Source of the DNA: Flexivirga caeni
GTDB lineage: Bacteria > Actinomycetota > Actinomycetes > Actinomycetales > Dermatophilaceae
Assembly: GCF_003724155.1 (NCBI RefSeq)
Contig: NZ_RJJQ01000019.1
Coordinates: 1-64,000, forward strand
Direction of reading: 5' to 3'
Length of the DNA: 64,000 nt
Shown here: in pieces, positions 25,185 through 35,109 of the stretch
Numbering within the stretch: the stretch's first letter is position 1
How the letters are laid out: the number at the start of each line of letters is the position of its first letter
Notes under the pieces: model-generated
What the model saw: the letters and a program-made list of their open reading frames with translations, nothing else
Databases searched by the model: none
What the model was told of the DNA's origin: nothing
Position numbers and translations under genes: made by a program

Positions 25185-26411
25185 TCACTCCGGCGGCGCG
25201 CCCCAGACCAGTGCGAGGAAGAGTTGTGCTCGCTGCTCGGGGTCATCCAGCGCGTCGCCGAACAGGCCGCGCAACTGGTCCAGGCGGTAGCGAACCGTCT
25301 GCGGGTGAATATGCAGTTCCGCGGCGACGGCCGAGCGGGAACCGAAGTGCCGCAACCAGCTGGTAAGCGTCTCGGTGAGGCGCTCCCGAGTGCCGGCAGG
25401 TAGCTGAGTGAGCGGTTCGAGCACGCGAGATCGCAACGCCACCAACAGTTCCGGGTTGCGATGCACCAGGACCGTGTCGATGTGCTCCGGGACGAAGATC
25501 AGTCGCGCCGGCAACACACCGGCATCCTGCAGGCGTCGCGCACCACGCGCCGCGCGCATGCTGCGCCGGGCTTCCGTCACGGGAACGGGGGCTCCCACGA
25601 CGGCAGGGATCCGTCCGAGCGCTCGCTGCAGCCGGGGCTCGATGCCGGCAACCCATGGCACCAGCCAGCCCACCACGTCGCCCACGTGCACGACGAGCCA
25701 CTCCGGGTCCAGCCGCGGCCGGTAGGTCAGCGGTGGCTCGTCCTGATCACGCAACAGCACGAACGCCAGCTGATCCGGCACCGCCCACCCGGCCTGATCG
25801 GCAGCCAGCAGGATGGCGTTGCTGTCGGGCACCGTCGACATCAGCAGGCCGGACAGTTCCCCGCGGGCCCGGTGCGACACGAGTCCGCGTTCGGACTGCT
25901 CGCGGACGTAGCCCTCGGTAGTGCGGGCAGAGATGTCATGCGTCAGGGTGAAGAGCGTCTCGGCCAGCCGCGACAGCCGGTATGCGTCCAGGCCGACCTC
26001 CATCGCCTCCCGGGAGATGTGTGCCCACGCGATGCGCGCACCCGCCTGGTATGCCGTGAGGATCCCGTTGAGGTCCCGGCCCTGCTGGAACTGCGCGCGC
26101 CCCAGCTGATCGAACATCTCGACCAGCAGCGGATCCAGGTCGGGAGACACCACGGCGTGCTCGAGCGGATCGCCGCTGAGACCTGCCATCAACCGCGGCA
26201 CGACCTGGTCGGCCGCTTCTTCGAGGGATGTTCCACGCGCTGCGACGAACGCCAGACAGGCGGGCCACAGCACCGCGAGCTCGTCGGCAACCTCCGCCAT
26301 GACTTCGGGAAAACGGGCGCGCAGCCGTGCCTGCAAAGCCTGCAGTTGCGCCGGCGGTTCCGGGGTCTCGACCGCCTTCAGAGTCTGCCCCATAACAAAC
26401 ATGTCTATCAC
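25185..26411 (-). CDS. PucR/CdaR-type transcriptional regulator
   Basis: 408 residues. The C-terminal HTH_30 domain (AVAAELHIHPQTVRYRLDQLRGLFGDALDDPEQR, about 355-395; quoted pieces HIHPQTVRYRL and LDDPEQR) is the PucR/CdaR signature. The N-terminal part is an RsbT-co-antagonist/RsbRD-like helical region (FDQLGRAQFQQGRDLNGILTAYQAG), and the middle has the typical GGDEF-like degenerate region. Start is uncertain: GTG 26411, ATG 26402 or ATG 26393, none with a clear ribosome site. It diverges from the hopanoid operon across a short region, making it a candidate regulator of that operon. Confidence 0.78.
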   Translation of the reverse strand: MIDMFVMGQTLKAVETPEPPAQLQALQARLRARFPEVMAEVADELAVLWPACLAFVAARGTSLEEAADQVVPRLMAGLSGDPLEHAVVSPDLDPLLVEMFDQLGRAQFQQGRDLNGILTAYQAGARIAWAHISREAMEVGLDAYRLSRLAETLFTLTHDISARTTEGYVREQSERGLVSHRARGELSGLLMSTVPDSNAILLAADQAGWAVPDQLAFVLLRDQDEPPLTYRPRLDPEWLVVHVGDVVGWLVPWVAGIEPRLQRALGRIPAVVGAPVPVTEARRSMRAARGARRLQDAGVLPARLIFVPEHIDTVLVHRNPELLVALRSRVLEPLTQLPAGTRERLTETLTSWLRHFGSRSAVAAELHIHPQTVRYRLDQLRGLFGDALDDPEQRAQLFLALVWGAPPE

Positions 26412-26491
26412 TCAGTGACAAATGAACCCGCGCAACGTCACACAATCCGGTGCAGCGCATGGGTATTGGTAGGGACCATCCTGGTATTGAG

Positions 26492-27376
26492 ATGATCGAC
26501 GTAACTCCGTCCCGCGGCGTCGAAACCACGGACAGCGCCCCGAATGCAAGCACCGAGAACTTCCCGGTTGCGTTGCGGATCCTGCCTGCCGCCCGCCGGC
26601 ACGCATTGCTGGCGATCTACGCGGTTGCCCGGGCGATCGATCAGTTGGGGGACGCCGCACCCGGCGACCGGACTGCTGCACTGGCTGCGTTCCGCAGCGA
26701 CCTGCACCGGCTGGGCGACGGAGACACTCCCGCCGAACGGGTGCTGCGCGACCTGGCACCACATGCCAAGCGATTTGCGTTGCCGTTGCAGTGTTTCGAC
26801 GACTTGATCGAGGCAAACCTGGTCGACCAGACGGTCACCCGCTACGCCGACTTCGACGCGCTGCTCGGCTACTGCGCGCTCTCGGCCCACCCGATCGGCA
26901 GGCTCGTGCTCGCCGTTTTCGAACAGACGACCCCGGCGCGCGTTGCCTGGAGCGACTCCGTGTGCGCCGCGCTGCAGGTGCTGGAGCACTGCCAGGACGT
27001 CGTGGAGGATCACGCCGCAGATCGAATCTATCTGCCGCAGAACCAACTTGCCGCTGCCGGCCTGACCGACACCACGATGCTCCGGCCCGCCAACGCTCTC
27101 GCGCTGCGGCGAGTCGTCCTGGACCAAGTACGCACCGCGCGCGAAATGCTCGGCGCAGGAACGCCGCTCGTTGCCGGCCTGCGCGGCTGGGGGCGTGTCG
27201 CGGTCGCCGGATATGTCGCCGGCGGACTGGCGACGGCCGATGCGATCGACCGCGCGGGCGGTGACGTCGTCACTGGCGCACCAGTGCGGCCGAGCCGGAC
27301 ACGCATGGCACGTCACGCGATACGACTGCTGGTGACAGCGCGCGCCACTGCCCGGACGCCGTCCAGGAGGCCGTGA
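26492..27376 (+). CDS. hpnC: Squalene synthase HpnC (hydroxysqualene synthase)
   Basis: About 294 residues, isoprenoid synthase fold. Motifs: [10 protein letters not shown] (first Asp-rich site) and [20 protein letters not shown] (second, QDxxED). HpnC, HpnD and HpnE together convert farnesyl diphosphate to squalene; HpnC converts presqualene diphosphate to hydroxysqualene. The ATG at 26492 fits the family length; an upstream GTG at 26450 is in frame. It is the first gene of the hopanoid operon, ending one base before hpnD. Confidence 0.93.
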   Translation: MIDVTPSRGVETTDSAPNASTENFPVALRILPAARRHALLAIYAVARAIDQLGDAAPGDRTAALAAFRSDLHRLGDGDTPAERVLRDLAPHAKRFALPLQCFDDLIEANLVDQTVTRYADFDALLGYCALSAHPIGRLVLAVFEQTTPARVAWSDSVCAALQVLEHCQDVVEDHAADRIYLPQNQLAAAGLTDTTMLRPANALALRRVVLDQVRTAREMLGAGTPLVAGLRGWGRVAVAGYVAGGLATADAIDRAGGDVVTGAPVRPSRTRMARHAIRLLVTARATARTPSRRP

Positions 27377-27377
27377 A

Positions 27378-28238
27378 GTGACCATCGAACAGGCTTACGC
27401 CGCAGCCGAGACCGTCACCCGGACCGAGGCGCGCAACTTCTACTACGGCATCCGGTTGCTGCCGGTCCGCAAGCGGCACGGCCTCTGCGCGCTCTATGCG
27501 CTCGCCCGGCGTATCGACGACATCGGCGATGGCAACGCGCCCTTGGAGCACAAGCGCGCTGCGCTGGCCAAGGTCCGGAAACAGTTGTCCGACATCGACT
27601 CTGCAACCGATCCCGTGCTGGTCGCCGTCGCTGAGACCGCGCGACGCTTCCCGGTGCCGCTGGAAGCCTTCGACGAGTTGATCGATGGCGTGGAGATGGA
27701 CTTGGCGGACACCTCCTACGAGACATTCGACGACCTGCGCGTCTACTGCCGGTGCGTCGCCGGGTCGATCGGCCGGCTGTGTCTGTCCATCTTCGGCAAC
27801 GGCACCGACCCGAGAGCACCGCTCTTTGCCGACCAGCTCGGGATTGCGTTGCAACAGACGAACATTCTGCGCGACATCCGCGAGGATCTACTGCTCGGGC
27901 GCATCTACCTGCCGCGCGAAGAACTGGCCGACTTCGGAGTTCGGCTGCAATTGGACGACGCGGGCACGCTGCACGACCCGGACGCGCGACTCGCGTCATA
28001 CATCGAGTTCGCCGCCCAGCGCGCACAGCACTGGTACGAGCTCGGGTTGCGTCTGCTGCCCGAGCTGGACCACCGCAGCGCGGCATGCTGCGCTGCGATG
28101 TCCGGCATCTACCATCACCTGCTGGTGCGGATCCAGCAGAACCCGACCGTGGTCTACGAACGCCGAATGTCGTTGCCAGCACACGAGAAAGGTCGTGTCG
28201 CACTCGTCGCACTGACCCGGGCGGTGTTGCCCGGATGA
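27378..28238 (+). CDS. hpnD: Presqualene diphosphate synthase HpnD
   Basis: 286 residues. Motifs [25 protein letters not shown] (DDxxD-type first site) and [20 protein letters not shown] (second, DxxxD) are diagnostic. It joins two farnesyl diphosphates to give presqualene diphosphate for HpnC. GTG at 27378 is preceded by AGGAGG. Its stop overlaps the start of the next gene by ATGA, so translation is coupled. Confidence 0.95.
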   Translation: MTIEQAYAAAETVTRTEARNFYYGIRLLPVRKRHGLCALYALARRIDDIGDGNAPLEHKRAALAKVRKQLSDIDSATDPVLVAVAETARRFPVPLEAFDELIDGVEMDLADTSYETFDDLRVYCRCVAGSIGRLCLSIFGNGTDPRAPLFADQLGIALQQTNILRDIREDLLLGRIYLPREELADFGVRLQLDDAGTLHDPDARLASYIEFAAQRAQHWYELGLRLLPELDHRSAACCAAMSGIYHHLLVRIQQNPTVVYERRMSLPAHEKGRVALVALTRAVLPG

Positions 28239-30637
28239 CGGCGCGGACCCGGCCTTCAGTCTGCGTGATCGGCGGCGGTCTCGCGGGCATCACGGCTGCG
28301 CTCGACCTGACGGATCACGGTGTCGACGTCACCCTGCTGGAGACCCGCGCGCGGCTCGGCGGCCTCACCCACTCCTTCCAGCGCGGCGAATTGTGGGTCG
28401 ACGGTGGTCAGCACGTCTTCATGCGGTGCTGCACGGCATACCTCGGCCTGCTCGACCGACTCGGCGTGCGGCACCTGACCCACCTCCAGGACCGACTTGA
28501 CGTGCCCGTCGCGAGCGAGACCAGCGAGCGGCGGACACGCCTGCGCCGCAACGCAATGCCGGCGCCGCTGCACCTCGGCGACACGCTGCTGCGGCATACC
28601 TGGATGTCTCTGGGGCAGCGGGCGCGTGTCGGACGCATCGCACTGGCGCTCGGCCGGCTCGACCCGGCCGACCCGGCTGTCGACGCCCAGTCGTTCGGGC
28701 AGTGGCTGCGCCACAAGGGCGCCGACGACCGGTCGATCGAGGTGCTCTGGGAGCTCATCGGCAAGGCAACGGTCAATGCGGCCGCAGATGACTGTTCCCT
28801 GTCCTTGGCAGCGACCGTCTTTCAGGTAGGGCTGTTGTCGAGCGCGGCTGCTGCCGACCTCGGGTGGTCGCAGGTGCCGTTGCAGCAATTGCACGGGGAT
28901 GCGGCGACACGGGCGCTCGCCGATGCGGGCTGTGTGGTGCACCTGCGCACCAAGGTCGTCGACGTCCGCACCGACAGCACCAGTGTGCGGGTGATGACGC
29001 CCAGCGGGTCTGCGTCGTATGACGCCGCGGTGCTCGCGATCCCGCCGCAGGCGCTGGAGCGCGTTGTGGATCCGGCGGAGCTCGGACTGCGTCACGATGT
29101 CGCGTCCCGGCTCGGGCTGACCCCGATCATCAACCTGCACCTCGTGCTCGACCGCCCGGTTCTGGACACTGATTTCGTTGCGGCAGTGGATAGCCCGTTG
29201 CAATGGGTGTTCGATCGCACGGCATCCTCCGGGCTGCGCCGCGGCCAATACCTGGTCATGTCGCTGTCGGCCGCGGACGAGCTGATCGGCCGGTCCGGTG
29301 CATGGCTGCGCGAGTGGGCGATGCCGCACGTGCACAGCCTGCTGCCGCGCGCAGCCGATGCGATGGTGCTCGACTTCTTCGTCACTCGTGAGCCGGAAGC
29401 CACCTTCCGGGCGGCACCCGGCAGTGCCCGGTTGCGTCCGACAGCACACACCACCCACGAGCGCGTCGCGCTGGCCGGCGCCTGGACCGACACCGGCTGG
29501 CCCGCAACGATGGAGGGCGCTGTGCGCAGCGGGCATTCAGCCGCTCAGGTGGTGCTCGACACGGTGCCCCGGACGGCCACCCAAGCTCCCCGAGCTGACC
29601 GTAATCCGCACGGTATGACGGAGGCAACGCCCATGAACGACTTCGCCAAGGCCCAAGAGCTGACCCGCACGCTCATCACTCCCGCACTGCACAAAGCAGT
29701 GGACACCCTCGACGGCCAGGAACGGCTGGTGGTCGCCTACCACCTGGGATTTGTTGACGCACAAGGAAACCCGGTCACGGACGACGGCGGCAAGAAGCTC
29801 CGGCCGACGCTTGCACTGCTGGCGGGCGCGGCCGCGGGCGTCGACCCCGCACAGGTCGTTCCGGCTGCGGTGGCCGTCGAGCTGGTGCACAACTTCTCCC
29901 TCGTGCACGACGACATCATGGACCGCGACCGCACCCGGCGGCACCGCGAGACGGTCTGGTCGGTCTGGGACGAAGCGACGGCGATCCTGGCCGGAGATGC
30001 ACTGCAAACACTCGCCTTCGAGACTGTGCTGGCCGACGGCACCGCCCGTGCCGCATCGGCTGCCTACCTCCTGGCGACGACCACCCGCGAACTCATTCAC
30101 GGCCAGATGCTGGACATGCAGTTCGAGACCCGGACACAGGTGCCGCTGTCCGAATGCCGGGCAATGGCAGCAGCCAAGACCGGCGCGCTGCTGGCCTGCA
30201 GCACCGAACTGCCGGCCGTTCTGGCCGGAGCCGACCGGGAACAGCGGGCCGCTCTGGCGTCATACGGCCGTGGGGTCGGGCTCGCGTTCCAGCTCGTGGA
30301 CGACCTGCTCGGCATCTGGGGCGAACCGGAAGTCACCGGGAAGTCCAACCACTCCGACCTGCTCGCCAAGAAGCACTCGCTGCCGGTCAGCTGGGCGCTG
30401 GAGCAGCCCGACTCCGACTCACTCGCTCAGTGGTATGCCAACGGCGTGCCATCGGACACCGAACTCGCCCGAATCGCAGCAGAACTCGACGACATCGGCG
30501 CACGCGACTGGTGCCGGGAGAGCGCCGACGCAGCCGTCACGGACGCCATCGCGGCCCTTCACCGAGCCGACCTCGACCCGAACGCCGTCGCCGGTCTGAC
30601 CGCCGCGGCCCACTACGTCACCGGAAGGGACGCGTGA
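28235..30637 (+). CDS. HpnE squalene-forming flavoprotein fused to a polyprenyl synthetase
   Basis: A single open frame of 800 codons. Residues 1-about 450 are HpnE, the FAD-dependent enzyme that reduces hydroxysqualene to squalene: [16 protein letters not shown] (FAD site), HVFMRCC and the end motif [21 protein letters not shown] (pieces). Residues 467-800 are a trans-prenyl synthase with [15 protein letters not shown] and [10 protein letters not shown], making farnesyl or geranylgeranyl diphosphate. No stop codon separates the parts. Inside, GGAGG (29620-29624) stands eight bases before ATG 29633 (MNDFAK), so a separate synthase may also be translated. In Streptomyces hopanoid clusters these are two genes. 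Either a fusion protein or frame-merged neighbours is possible. Confidence 0.88.
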   Translation: MTARTRPSVCVIGGGLAGITAALDLTDHGVDVTLLETRARLGGLTHSFQRGELWVDGGQHVFMRCCTAYLGLLDRLGVRHLTHLQDRLDVPVASETSERRTRLRRNAMPAPLHLGDTLLRHTWMSLGQRARVGRIALALGRLDPADPAVDAQSFGQWLRHKGADDRSIEVLWELIGKATVNAAADDCSLSLAATVFQVGLLSSAAAADLGWSQVPLQQLHGDAATRALADAGCVVHLRTKVVDVRTDSTSVRVMTPSGSASYDAAVLAIPPQALERVVDPAELGLRHDVASRLGLTPIINLHLVLDRPVLDTDFVAAVDSPLQWVFDRTASSGLRRGQYLVMSLSAADELIGRSGAWLREWAMPHVHSLLPRAADAMVLDFFVTREPEATFRAAPGSARLRPTAHTTHERVALAGAWTDTGWPATMEGAVRSGHSAAQVVLDTVPRTATQAPRADRNPHGMTEATPMNDFAKAQELTRTLITPALHKAVDTLDGQERLVVAYHLGFVDAQGNPVTDDGGKKLRPTLALLAGAAAGVDPAQVVPAAVAVELVHNFSLVHDDIMDRDRTRRHRETVWSVWDEATAILAGDALQTLAFETVLADGTARAASAAYLLATTTRELIHGQMLDMQFETRTQVPLSECRAMAAAKTGALLACSTELPAVLAGADREQRAALASYGRGVGLAFQLVDDLLGIWGEPEVTGKSNHSDLLAKKHSLPVSWALEQPDSDSLAQWYANGVPSDTELARIAAELDDIGARDWCRESADAAVTDAIAALHRADLDPNAVAGLTAAAHYVTGRDA
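29633..30637 (+). CDS. Possible separately translated polyprenyl diphosphate synthase
   Basis: Internal initiation at ATG 29633 would give a 334-residue prenyltransferase, the normal size of a GGPP/FPP synthase, with first Asp-rich motif DDIMDRD and a second site DDLLGIWGE (DDxxG rather than DDxxD, as in several actinobacterial members). The ribosome site GGAGG at eight bases spacing is as strong as any in this operon. This entry overlaps the fused frame above and is an alternative reading of the same DNA. Confidence 0.5.
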   Translation: MNDFAKAQELTRTLITPALHKAVDTLDGQERLVVAYHLGFVDAQGNPVTDDGGKKLRPTLALLAGAAAGVDPAQVVPAAVAVELVHNFSLVHDDIMDRDRTRRHRETVWSVWDEATAILAGDALQTLAFETVLADGTARAASAAYLLATTTRELIHGQMLDMQFETRTQVPLSECRAMAAAKTGALLACSTELPAVLAGADREQRAALASYGRGVGLAFQLVDDLLGIWGEPEVTGKSNHSDLLAKKHSLPVSWALEQPDSDSLAQWYANGVPSDTELARIAAELDDIGARDWCRESADAAVTDAIAALHRADLDPNAVAGLTAAAHYVTGRDA

Positions 30638-30644
30638 CCCTCTC

Positions 30645-32627
30645 ATGACCGACCTGCTGACCGGATCCACCGAGACCAGCGACGGTTTCGCAGTCTCCGC
30701 ACGCGCAACGCTCGACCGCGCAGTGCAGTGCCTGCGTGACCTCCAACTGCCGAGCGGCGCCTGGAAGGGCGAGCTCGAGACCAACGTGACGATGGACGCG
30801 GAAGACATGATGCTGCGCGTCTTCCTCGGCATCGACACCCCTGACACCCGGGACCAGACGGCCCGGTGGATCCGCAGCCAGCAACGCTCCGACGGTACCT
30901 GGGCGACGTTCGCCGGTGGCCCGGCCGACCTGTCCACGACGGTCGAGGCATGGATCGCGCTACGGATGGCCGGCGACAAACCCACCGCGGAGCACCTTGT
31001 CCGGGCGCGCGAATTCATCGTCACCGCAGGCGGTCTGGAGCAGACACGAGTTTTCACGCGCGTGTGGTGCGCGCTGTTCGGGTGGTGGGACTGGAAGGAC
31101 CTGCCCAACTTGCCACCGGAACTCCTGTATCTCGGCAAGCACCTGCCGTTCAACATCTACGACTGGGGGTGCTGGGCTCGTCAGACGATCGTCCCGCTGA
31201 CCGTCGTCGGCACGCTGCGGCCCAAGCGCCGGATGACGTGGAACATCGACGAGTTGCGGACCCACTCCGGCGCGAGCCGGGCGCCCCGGTCCGCGCGGTC
31301 CACAGCAGACAAGGCATCGGACGTGGCGTTCCAGCAGCTCGACAAGGCGCTGCACGTCTACCACCGGCACGCTCTCCGGCCGATCCGGCGGGGCGCGCTG
31401 CGCCGCGCTGCGGAGTGGATCGTCGCGCGCCAGGAAGCCGACGGCGGGTGGGGCGGCATCCAGCCGCCGTGGGTCTACTCGATCCTTGCGCTGCACGCGC
31501 TCGGCTATCCGCTGGACCACCCCGTGCTCAGCGCGGCCATCACCGGCCTGGATGGTTTCGTGATCACGCAGGACACTCCCGACGGCCCGGTGCGCCGCCT
31601 GGAGGCGTGTCAGTCACCGGTGTGGGACACCGGACTGGCGTTGAACGCCATGCTCGACGCCGGTGTGGATGCTCGCGATCCGGCGCTGCGGAAGGCGGCA
31701 GATTGGCTGATCGACGAGCAGATCACCGCGCCGGGAGACTGGACGGTGCGGCGACCGAAGCTCCCGTCCGGCGGGTGGGCCTTCGAATACGCCAATGACA
31801 ACTACCCCGACACCGACGACAGCGCCATCATCGTCATGGGCCTGAGCCGGGTGCTGACGACCCGGGCGCCGCTGCAACAGCAGGCGGTCTCGCGCGGCAT
31901 CGCCTGGACCGCCGGCATGCAGTCGAAGGACGGCGGCTGGGGCGCGTTCGACGCCGACAACACCAGCGGCTGGCCGGCCCGGCTGCCGTTCTGCGACTTC
32001 GGCGCGGTCACCGACCCGCCGTCCGCCGACGTGACTGCCCACGTCGTCGAAATGCTTGCCGCTGCAGGACGTTCCCGCGGTGCACGGTGCCAGCGCGGGG
32101 TTCAGTGGCTGCTCGATCACCAGGAGTCCGACGGCTCCTGGTTCGGGCGGTGGGGGGCGAACTACGTCTATGGCACCGGTGCGGTGGTGCCTGCACTCGT
32201 CGCTGCCGGCGTGTCGCCCGACTCCGCCGCCATCCGGGCGGGCGTGCGCTGGCTCCGCGACCACCAGAACGCCGACGGCGGGTGGGGTGAGGATCTGCGG
32301 TCGTATGACGACCCGGCCTGGATCGGGCGCGGGGACTCGACCCCGTCGCAGACCGCCTGGGCCCTCATGGCGCTCGTGGCTGCAGGCGAGCTGGGCGAGC
32401 CGCTGCAGCGCGGTATCGACTACCTCGTGAAAACCCAGCTCCCGGACGGAAACTGGGACGAGAACCGCTTCACCGGCACCGGCTTCCCCGGCGACTTCTA
32501 CATCTCCTACCACCTCTACCGGTTGATCTTCCCGGTCTGGGCACTCGGCCGGGCACTGCGCGCGCTGCGGGGCGGCGAGCAGGGTGATCGACCGAGCCTC
32601 GGGCTGACAGCGAAGGAGAGCTCATGA
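30645..32627 (+). CDS. shc: Squalene-hopene cyclase
   Basis: 660 residues. The acid motif DTDD is at 389-392 (YPDTDDSAI), and QW-type repeats (QxxDGxW forms such as RQEADGGWGG, QSKDGGWGAF, HQESDGSWFG, HQNADGGWGE) recur through both barrels. It cyclises squalene to hopene/hopanol at the membrane. The ATG at 30645 is eight bases after the previous stop. Together with hpnC, hpnD and hpnE it completes hopene synthesis. Confidence 0.97.
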   Translation: MTDLLTGSTETSDGFAVSARATLDRAVQCLRDLQLPSGAWKGELETNVTMDAEDMMLRVFLGIDTPDTRDQTARWIRSQQRSDGTWATFAGGPADLSTTVEAWIALRMAGDKPTAEHLVRAREFIVTAGGLEQTRVFTRVWCALFGWWDWKDLPNLPPELLYLGKHLPFNIYDWGCWARQTIVPLTVVGTLRPKRRMTWNIDELRTHSGASRAPRSARSTADKASDVAFQQLDKALHVYHRHALRPIRRGALRRAAEWIVARQEADGGWGGIQPPWVYSILALHALGYPLDHPVLSAAITGLDGFVITQDTPDGPVRRLEACQSPVWDTGLALNAMLDAGVDARDPALRKAADWLIDEQITAPGDWTVRRPKLPSGGWAFEYANDNYPDTDDSAIIVMGLSRVLTTRAPLQQQAVSRGIAWTAGMQSKDGGWGAFDADNTSGWPARLPFCDFGAVTDPPSADVTAHVVEMLAAAGRSRGARCQRGVQWLLDHQESDGSWFGRWGANYVYGTGAVVPALVAAGVSPDSAAIRAGVRWLRDHQNADGGWGEDLRSYDDPAWIGRGDSTPSQTAWALMALVAAGELGEPLQRGIDYLVKTQLPDGNWDENRFTGTGFPGDFYISYHLYRLIFPVWALGRALRALRGGEQGDRPSLGLTAKESS

Positions 32628-34105
32628 CGCAGACCGCGTGCAGGGCCCAGGTGCTGACGCCACTGCGCCTCGAACGGATGGCGCTCGAGCACGGAATGCG
32701 CGCTGCGCCATACGTTTCCGGGCGTGGGCCGCAGGGCCGGGCGCCGCGCACCGACCTGCCCACGGTCGTGGCCGGTGTGGCAGGTTCCTTGGCACCGCAC
32801 GTCCGACCCGCCGACCTCGTCGTCGCTGACCGGCTGCGGACGGGTCGCACCGAGGTGGCGCTGCCGTCGGCGCCGTTGCTCGCCGGCGCGCTGCGCCGTG
32901 CCGGGCTGACCGTGCATGTCGGCACGGTCGAGACCGCCGACCACGTGGTGACCGGTGCCGAGCGGCGCCGGCTGGCAACGTCCGGGGCACTGGCGGTCGA
33001 CACCGAATCCGGCTATCTGGCAATGCAACTCGACCCCACGCGACTCGCCGTCGTCCGGGCGGTGGTTGACACGGACGACGACCCGCTGGTCCACCCCGGC
33101 ACCTTGAAACGCGGTGTCGCGGCACTGCGCTCACTGCGCGCTGCGGCTCCCGTCATGCAGGACTGGCTCGACGTCTGCGGCGACCGCACAGTCGTCCGCG
33201 CCGAGCCACAGTCCTTCTGCGCGGGCGTCGAACGCGCCATCGAAGTCGTCGAACGCGCCATCGCGATCCACGGCGCACCCGTCTACGTGCGGCGTCAGAT
33301 CGTGCACAACACGCACGTCGTCGCCGACCTCGAACGGCGCGGAGCAGTGTTCGTGCACGAACTCGACGAGGTGCCCGAGGGCGCAGTCGCCGTGCTCGCC
33401 GCGCACGGTGTCGCACCGTCGGTGCGGGTGCAAGCGGCCGAGCGACACCTGCAGGTGATCGACGCGACCTGCCCTCTCGTGGCGAAGGTGCACCAGGAAG
33501 TGCGCCGCTTCACCGGCGCCGGACGCACCGTGTTCCTGATCGGCCACGCCGGGCACGAGGAAGTTGTCGGCACCACCGGCGAGGCGCCTGACCACGTCGT
33601 GCTCGTGGAGTCGACCGCCGACGCCCGCCGGGTCGAGGTGCCCGACCCGGAGCGCGTTTCCTACGTGATGCAAACCACGCTGTCCGTCGAGGAAGCCGAG
33701 GAGATCGCTGCAATCCTGCGGGAGCGGTTCCCGGCTCTGCAGGCGCCCCGCCGCGACGACATCTGCTACGCCACCAGCAACCGGCAGCAGGCGATCCGGG
33801 AAGTGGCGGCCGTGACCGACCTGATCCTCGTCGTCGGCTCGCCGAACTCGTCCAACTCGTTGCGGCTGGCCGAGGTCGCTCGCGCGGCGGGCACCCGAGC
33901 GCATCTCATCGAGGATGCGTCCGCGCTGGAACTGCGCTGGCTGCGCGGCGCGCGCCGGATCGGCATCAGCGCCGGGGCGTCGGCCCCTCCTTCGCTCGTC
34001 ACCGAACTCATCAACGCCCTCGCAGCACTGGGCGACCTCCAGGTCACCCAGGCCGGCGGAGTCACCGAGACCATGCAATTCACCCTTCCCCGAGAGGTCG
34101 TCTGA
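32624..34105 (+). CDS. HpnG-like phosphorylase fused to IspH (LytB)
   Basis: 493 residues. The first about 180 are nucleoside-phosphorylase-like, with VAGSLAPHVRPADLVVAD and TSGALAVDTESGYLAM, the pattern of HpnG, which releases adenine from adenosylhopane. Residues about 185-493 are IspH, with the [4Fe-4S] cysteines at 199 (FCAGVERAIE), 283 (DATCPLV) and 381 (DICYATSNRQ) and the NSLRL motif. IspH makes IPP and DMAPP, the last step of the MEP pathway. The ATG overlaps the shc stop by four bases, after AAGGAGAG. Fusion of hopanoid side-chain and precursor enzymes is notable; whether the HpnG half is active is unknown because it is shorter than free-standing HpnG. Confidence 0.88.
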   Translation: MTQTACRAQVLTPLRLERMALEHGMRAAPYVSGRGPQGRAPRTDLPTVVAGVAGSLAPHVRPADLVVADRLRTGRTEVALPSAPLLAGALRRAGLTVHVGTVETADHVVTGAERRRLATSGALAVDTESGYLAMQLDPTRLAVVRAVVDTDDDPLVHPGTLKRGVAALRSLRAAAPVMQDWLDVCGDRTVVRAEPQSFCAGVERAIEVVERAIAIHGAPVYVRRQIVHNTHVVADLERRGAVFVHELDEVPEGAVAVLAAHGVAPSVRVQAAERHLQVIDATCPLVAKVHQEVRRFTGAGRTVFLIGHAGHEEVVGTTGEAPDHVVLVESTADARRVEVPDPERVSYVMQTTLSVEEAEEIAAILRERFPALQAPRRDDICYATSNRQQAIREVAAVTDLILVVGSPNSSNSLRLAEVARAAGTRAHLIEDASALELRWLRGARRIGISAGASAPPSLVTELINALAALGDLQVTQAGGVTETMQFTLPREVV

Positions 34106-35109
34106 TGCCACACATGCCGCTGCACCAATCCCTACGTCTCGGGCAGTACCTCGCCAAGCAGAAGCTGCTGCGCCGCGACAAGTTCCCGCTATTGGTCGAA
34201 CTGGAGCCGCTTTTCGCCTGCAACCTCAAGTGCACCGGCTGCGGCAAGATCCAGGAGCCGGCCGCACTGCTCAAGCAGCGCATGCCCGTCGAACAGGCCG
34301 TCGCAGCCATCGAGGAGTGCGGTGCGCCGATGGTCTCGATCGCCGGTGGCGAGCCACTCATGCACCCGCAGATCCACGAGATCGTCCAGGAGTTGCTCGA
34401 CCGCAAGAAGATCGTCTTCCTGTGCACGAACGCGCTCCTGATGGCCCGCCACATCGACAAGTTCACCCCGCACCGCAACTTCTCCTGGATGGTGCACGTC
34501 GACGGCATGCGGGAGCGCCACGATGCGTCGGTCAGCAAGGAAGGCGGGTTCGACGCCGCCATCGACGCGATCAAGCTCGTGCAGTCCCGCGGCTTCCGGG
34601 TCATGACGAACACCACTGTGTTCAACAGTGATTCGCCACAAGACGTGATCGACGTGCTCGACTACCTGAACGACGAGATCAAGGTCGACAACATGCAGAT
34701 CGCGCCGGGTTATGCCTATTGGAAGGCACCCGACCAGGAGGGGTTCCTCGGCGTCGAAGAGACCCGTGCGCTGTTCGCGAAGGCGTTCGGAAACGGTCGC
34801 CGGCGCAAGTGGCGCCTGAACCACTCGCCGCTCTTCCTGGACTTCCTCGAGGGCAAGGTCGACTACGAGTGCACGCCGTGGGCGATCCCGTCGTACAGCC
34901 TCAAGGGCTGGCAGCGACCCTGCTACCTGCTGGACGACGGCTACGTCTCGACCTACCAGGAGCTCATCGAGGACACGGACTGGGAGGCGTTCGGACGCGG
35001 GAAGGACGAGCGCTGCGCGAACTGTATGGCGCACTGCGGCTACGAACCGACCGCTGTGATCGCCACGATGGGTTCGCTCAAGCAGACCATCCGGGCGGCG
35101 GTGGCGTAA
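34105..35109 (+). CDS. hpnH: Adenosyl-hopene transferase HpnH (radical SAM)
   Basis: 334 residues. The radical SAM cluster is ACNLKCTGCGK (Cys39, Cys43, Cys46), followed by SIAGGEPLMHPQI and a C-terminal SPASM-like region with several Cys. It adds the 5'-deoxyadenosyl group to hopene, the first step of bacteriohopanetetrol side-chain formation. The start overlaps the previous stop by one base (TGATG), and its own stop overlaps the dxs start (TAATG). Confidence 0.96.
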   Translation: MPHMPLHQSLRLGQYLAKQKLLRRDKFPLLVELEPLFACNLKCTGCGKIQEPAALLKQRMPVEQAVAAIEECGAPMVSIAGGEPLMHPQIHEIVQELLDRKKIVFLCTNALLMARHIDKFTPHRNFSWMVHVDGMRERHDASVSKEGGFDAAIDAIKLVQSRGFRVMTNTTVFNSDSPQDVIDVLDYLNDEIKVDNMQIAPGYAYWKAPDQEGFLGVEETRALFAKAFGNGRRRKWRLNHSPLFLDFLEGKVDYECTPWAIPSYSLKGWQRPCYLLDDGYVSTYQELIEDTDWEAFGRGKDERCANCMAHCGYEPTAVIATMGSLKQTIRAAVA

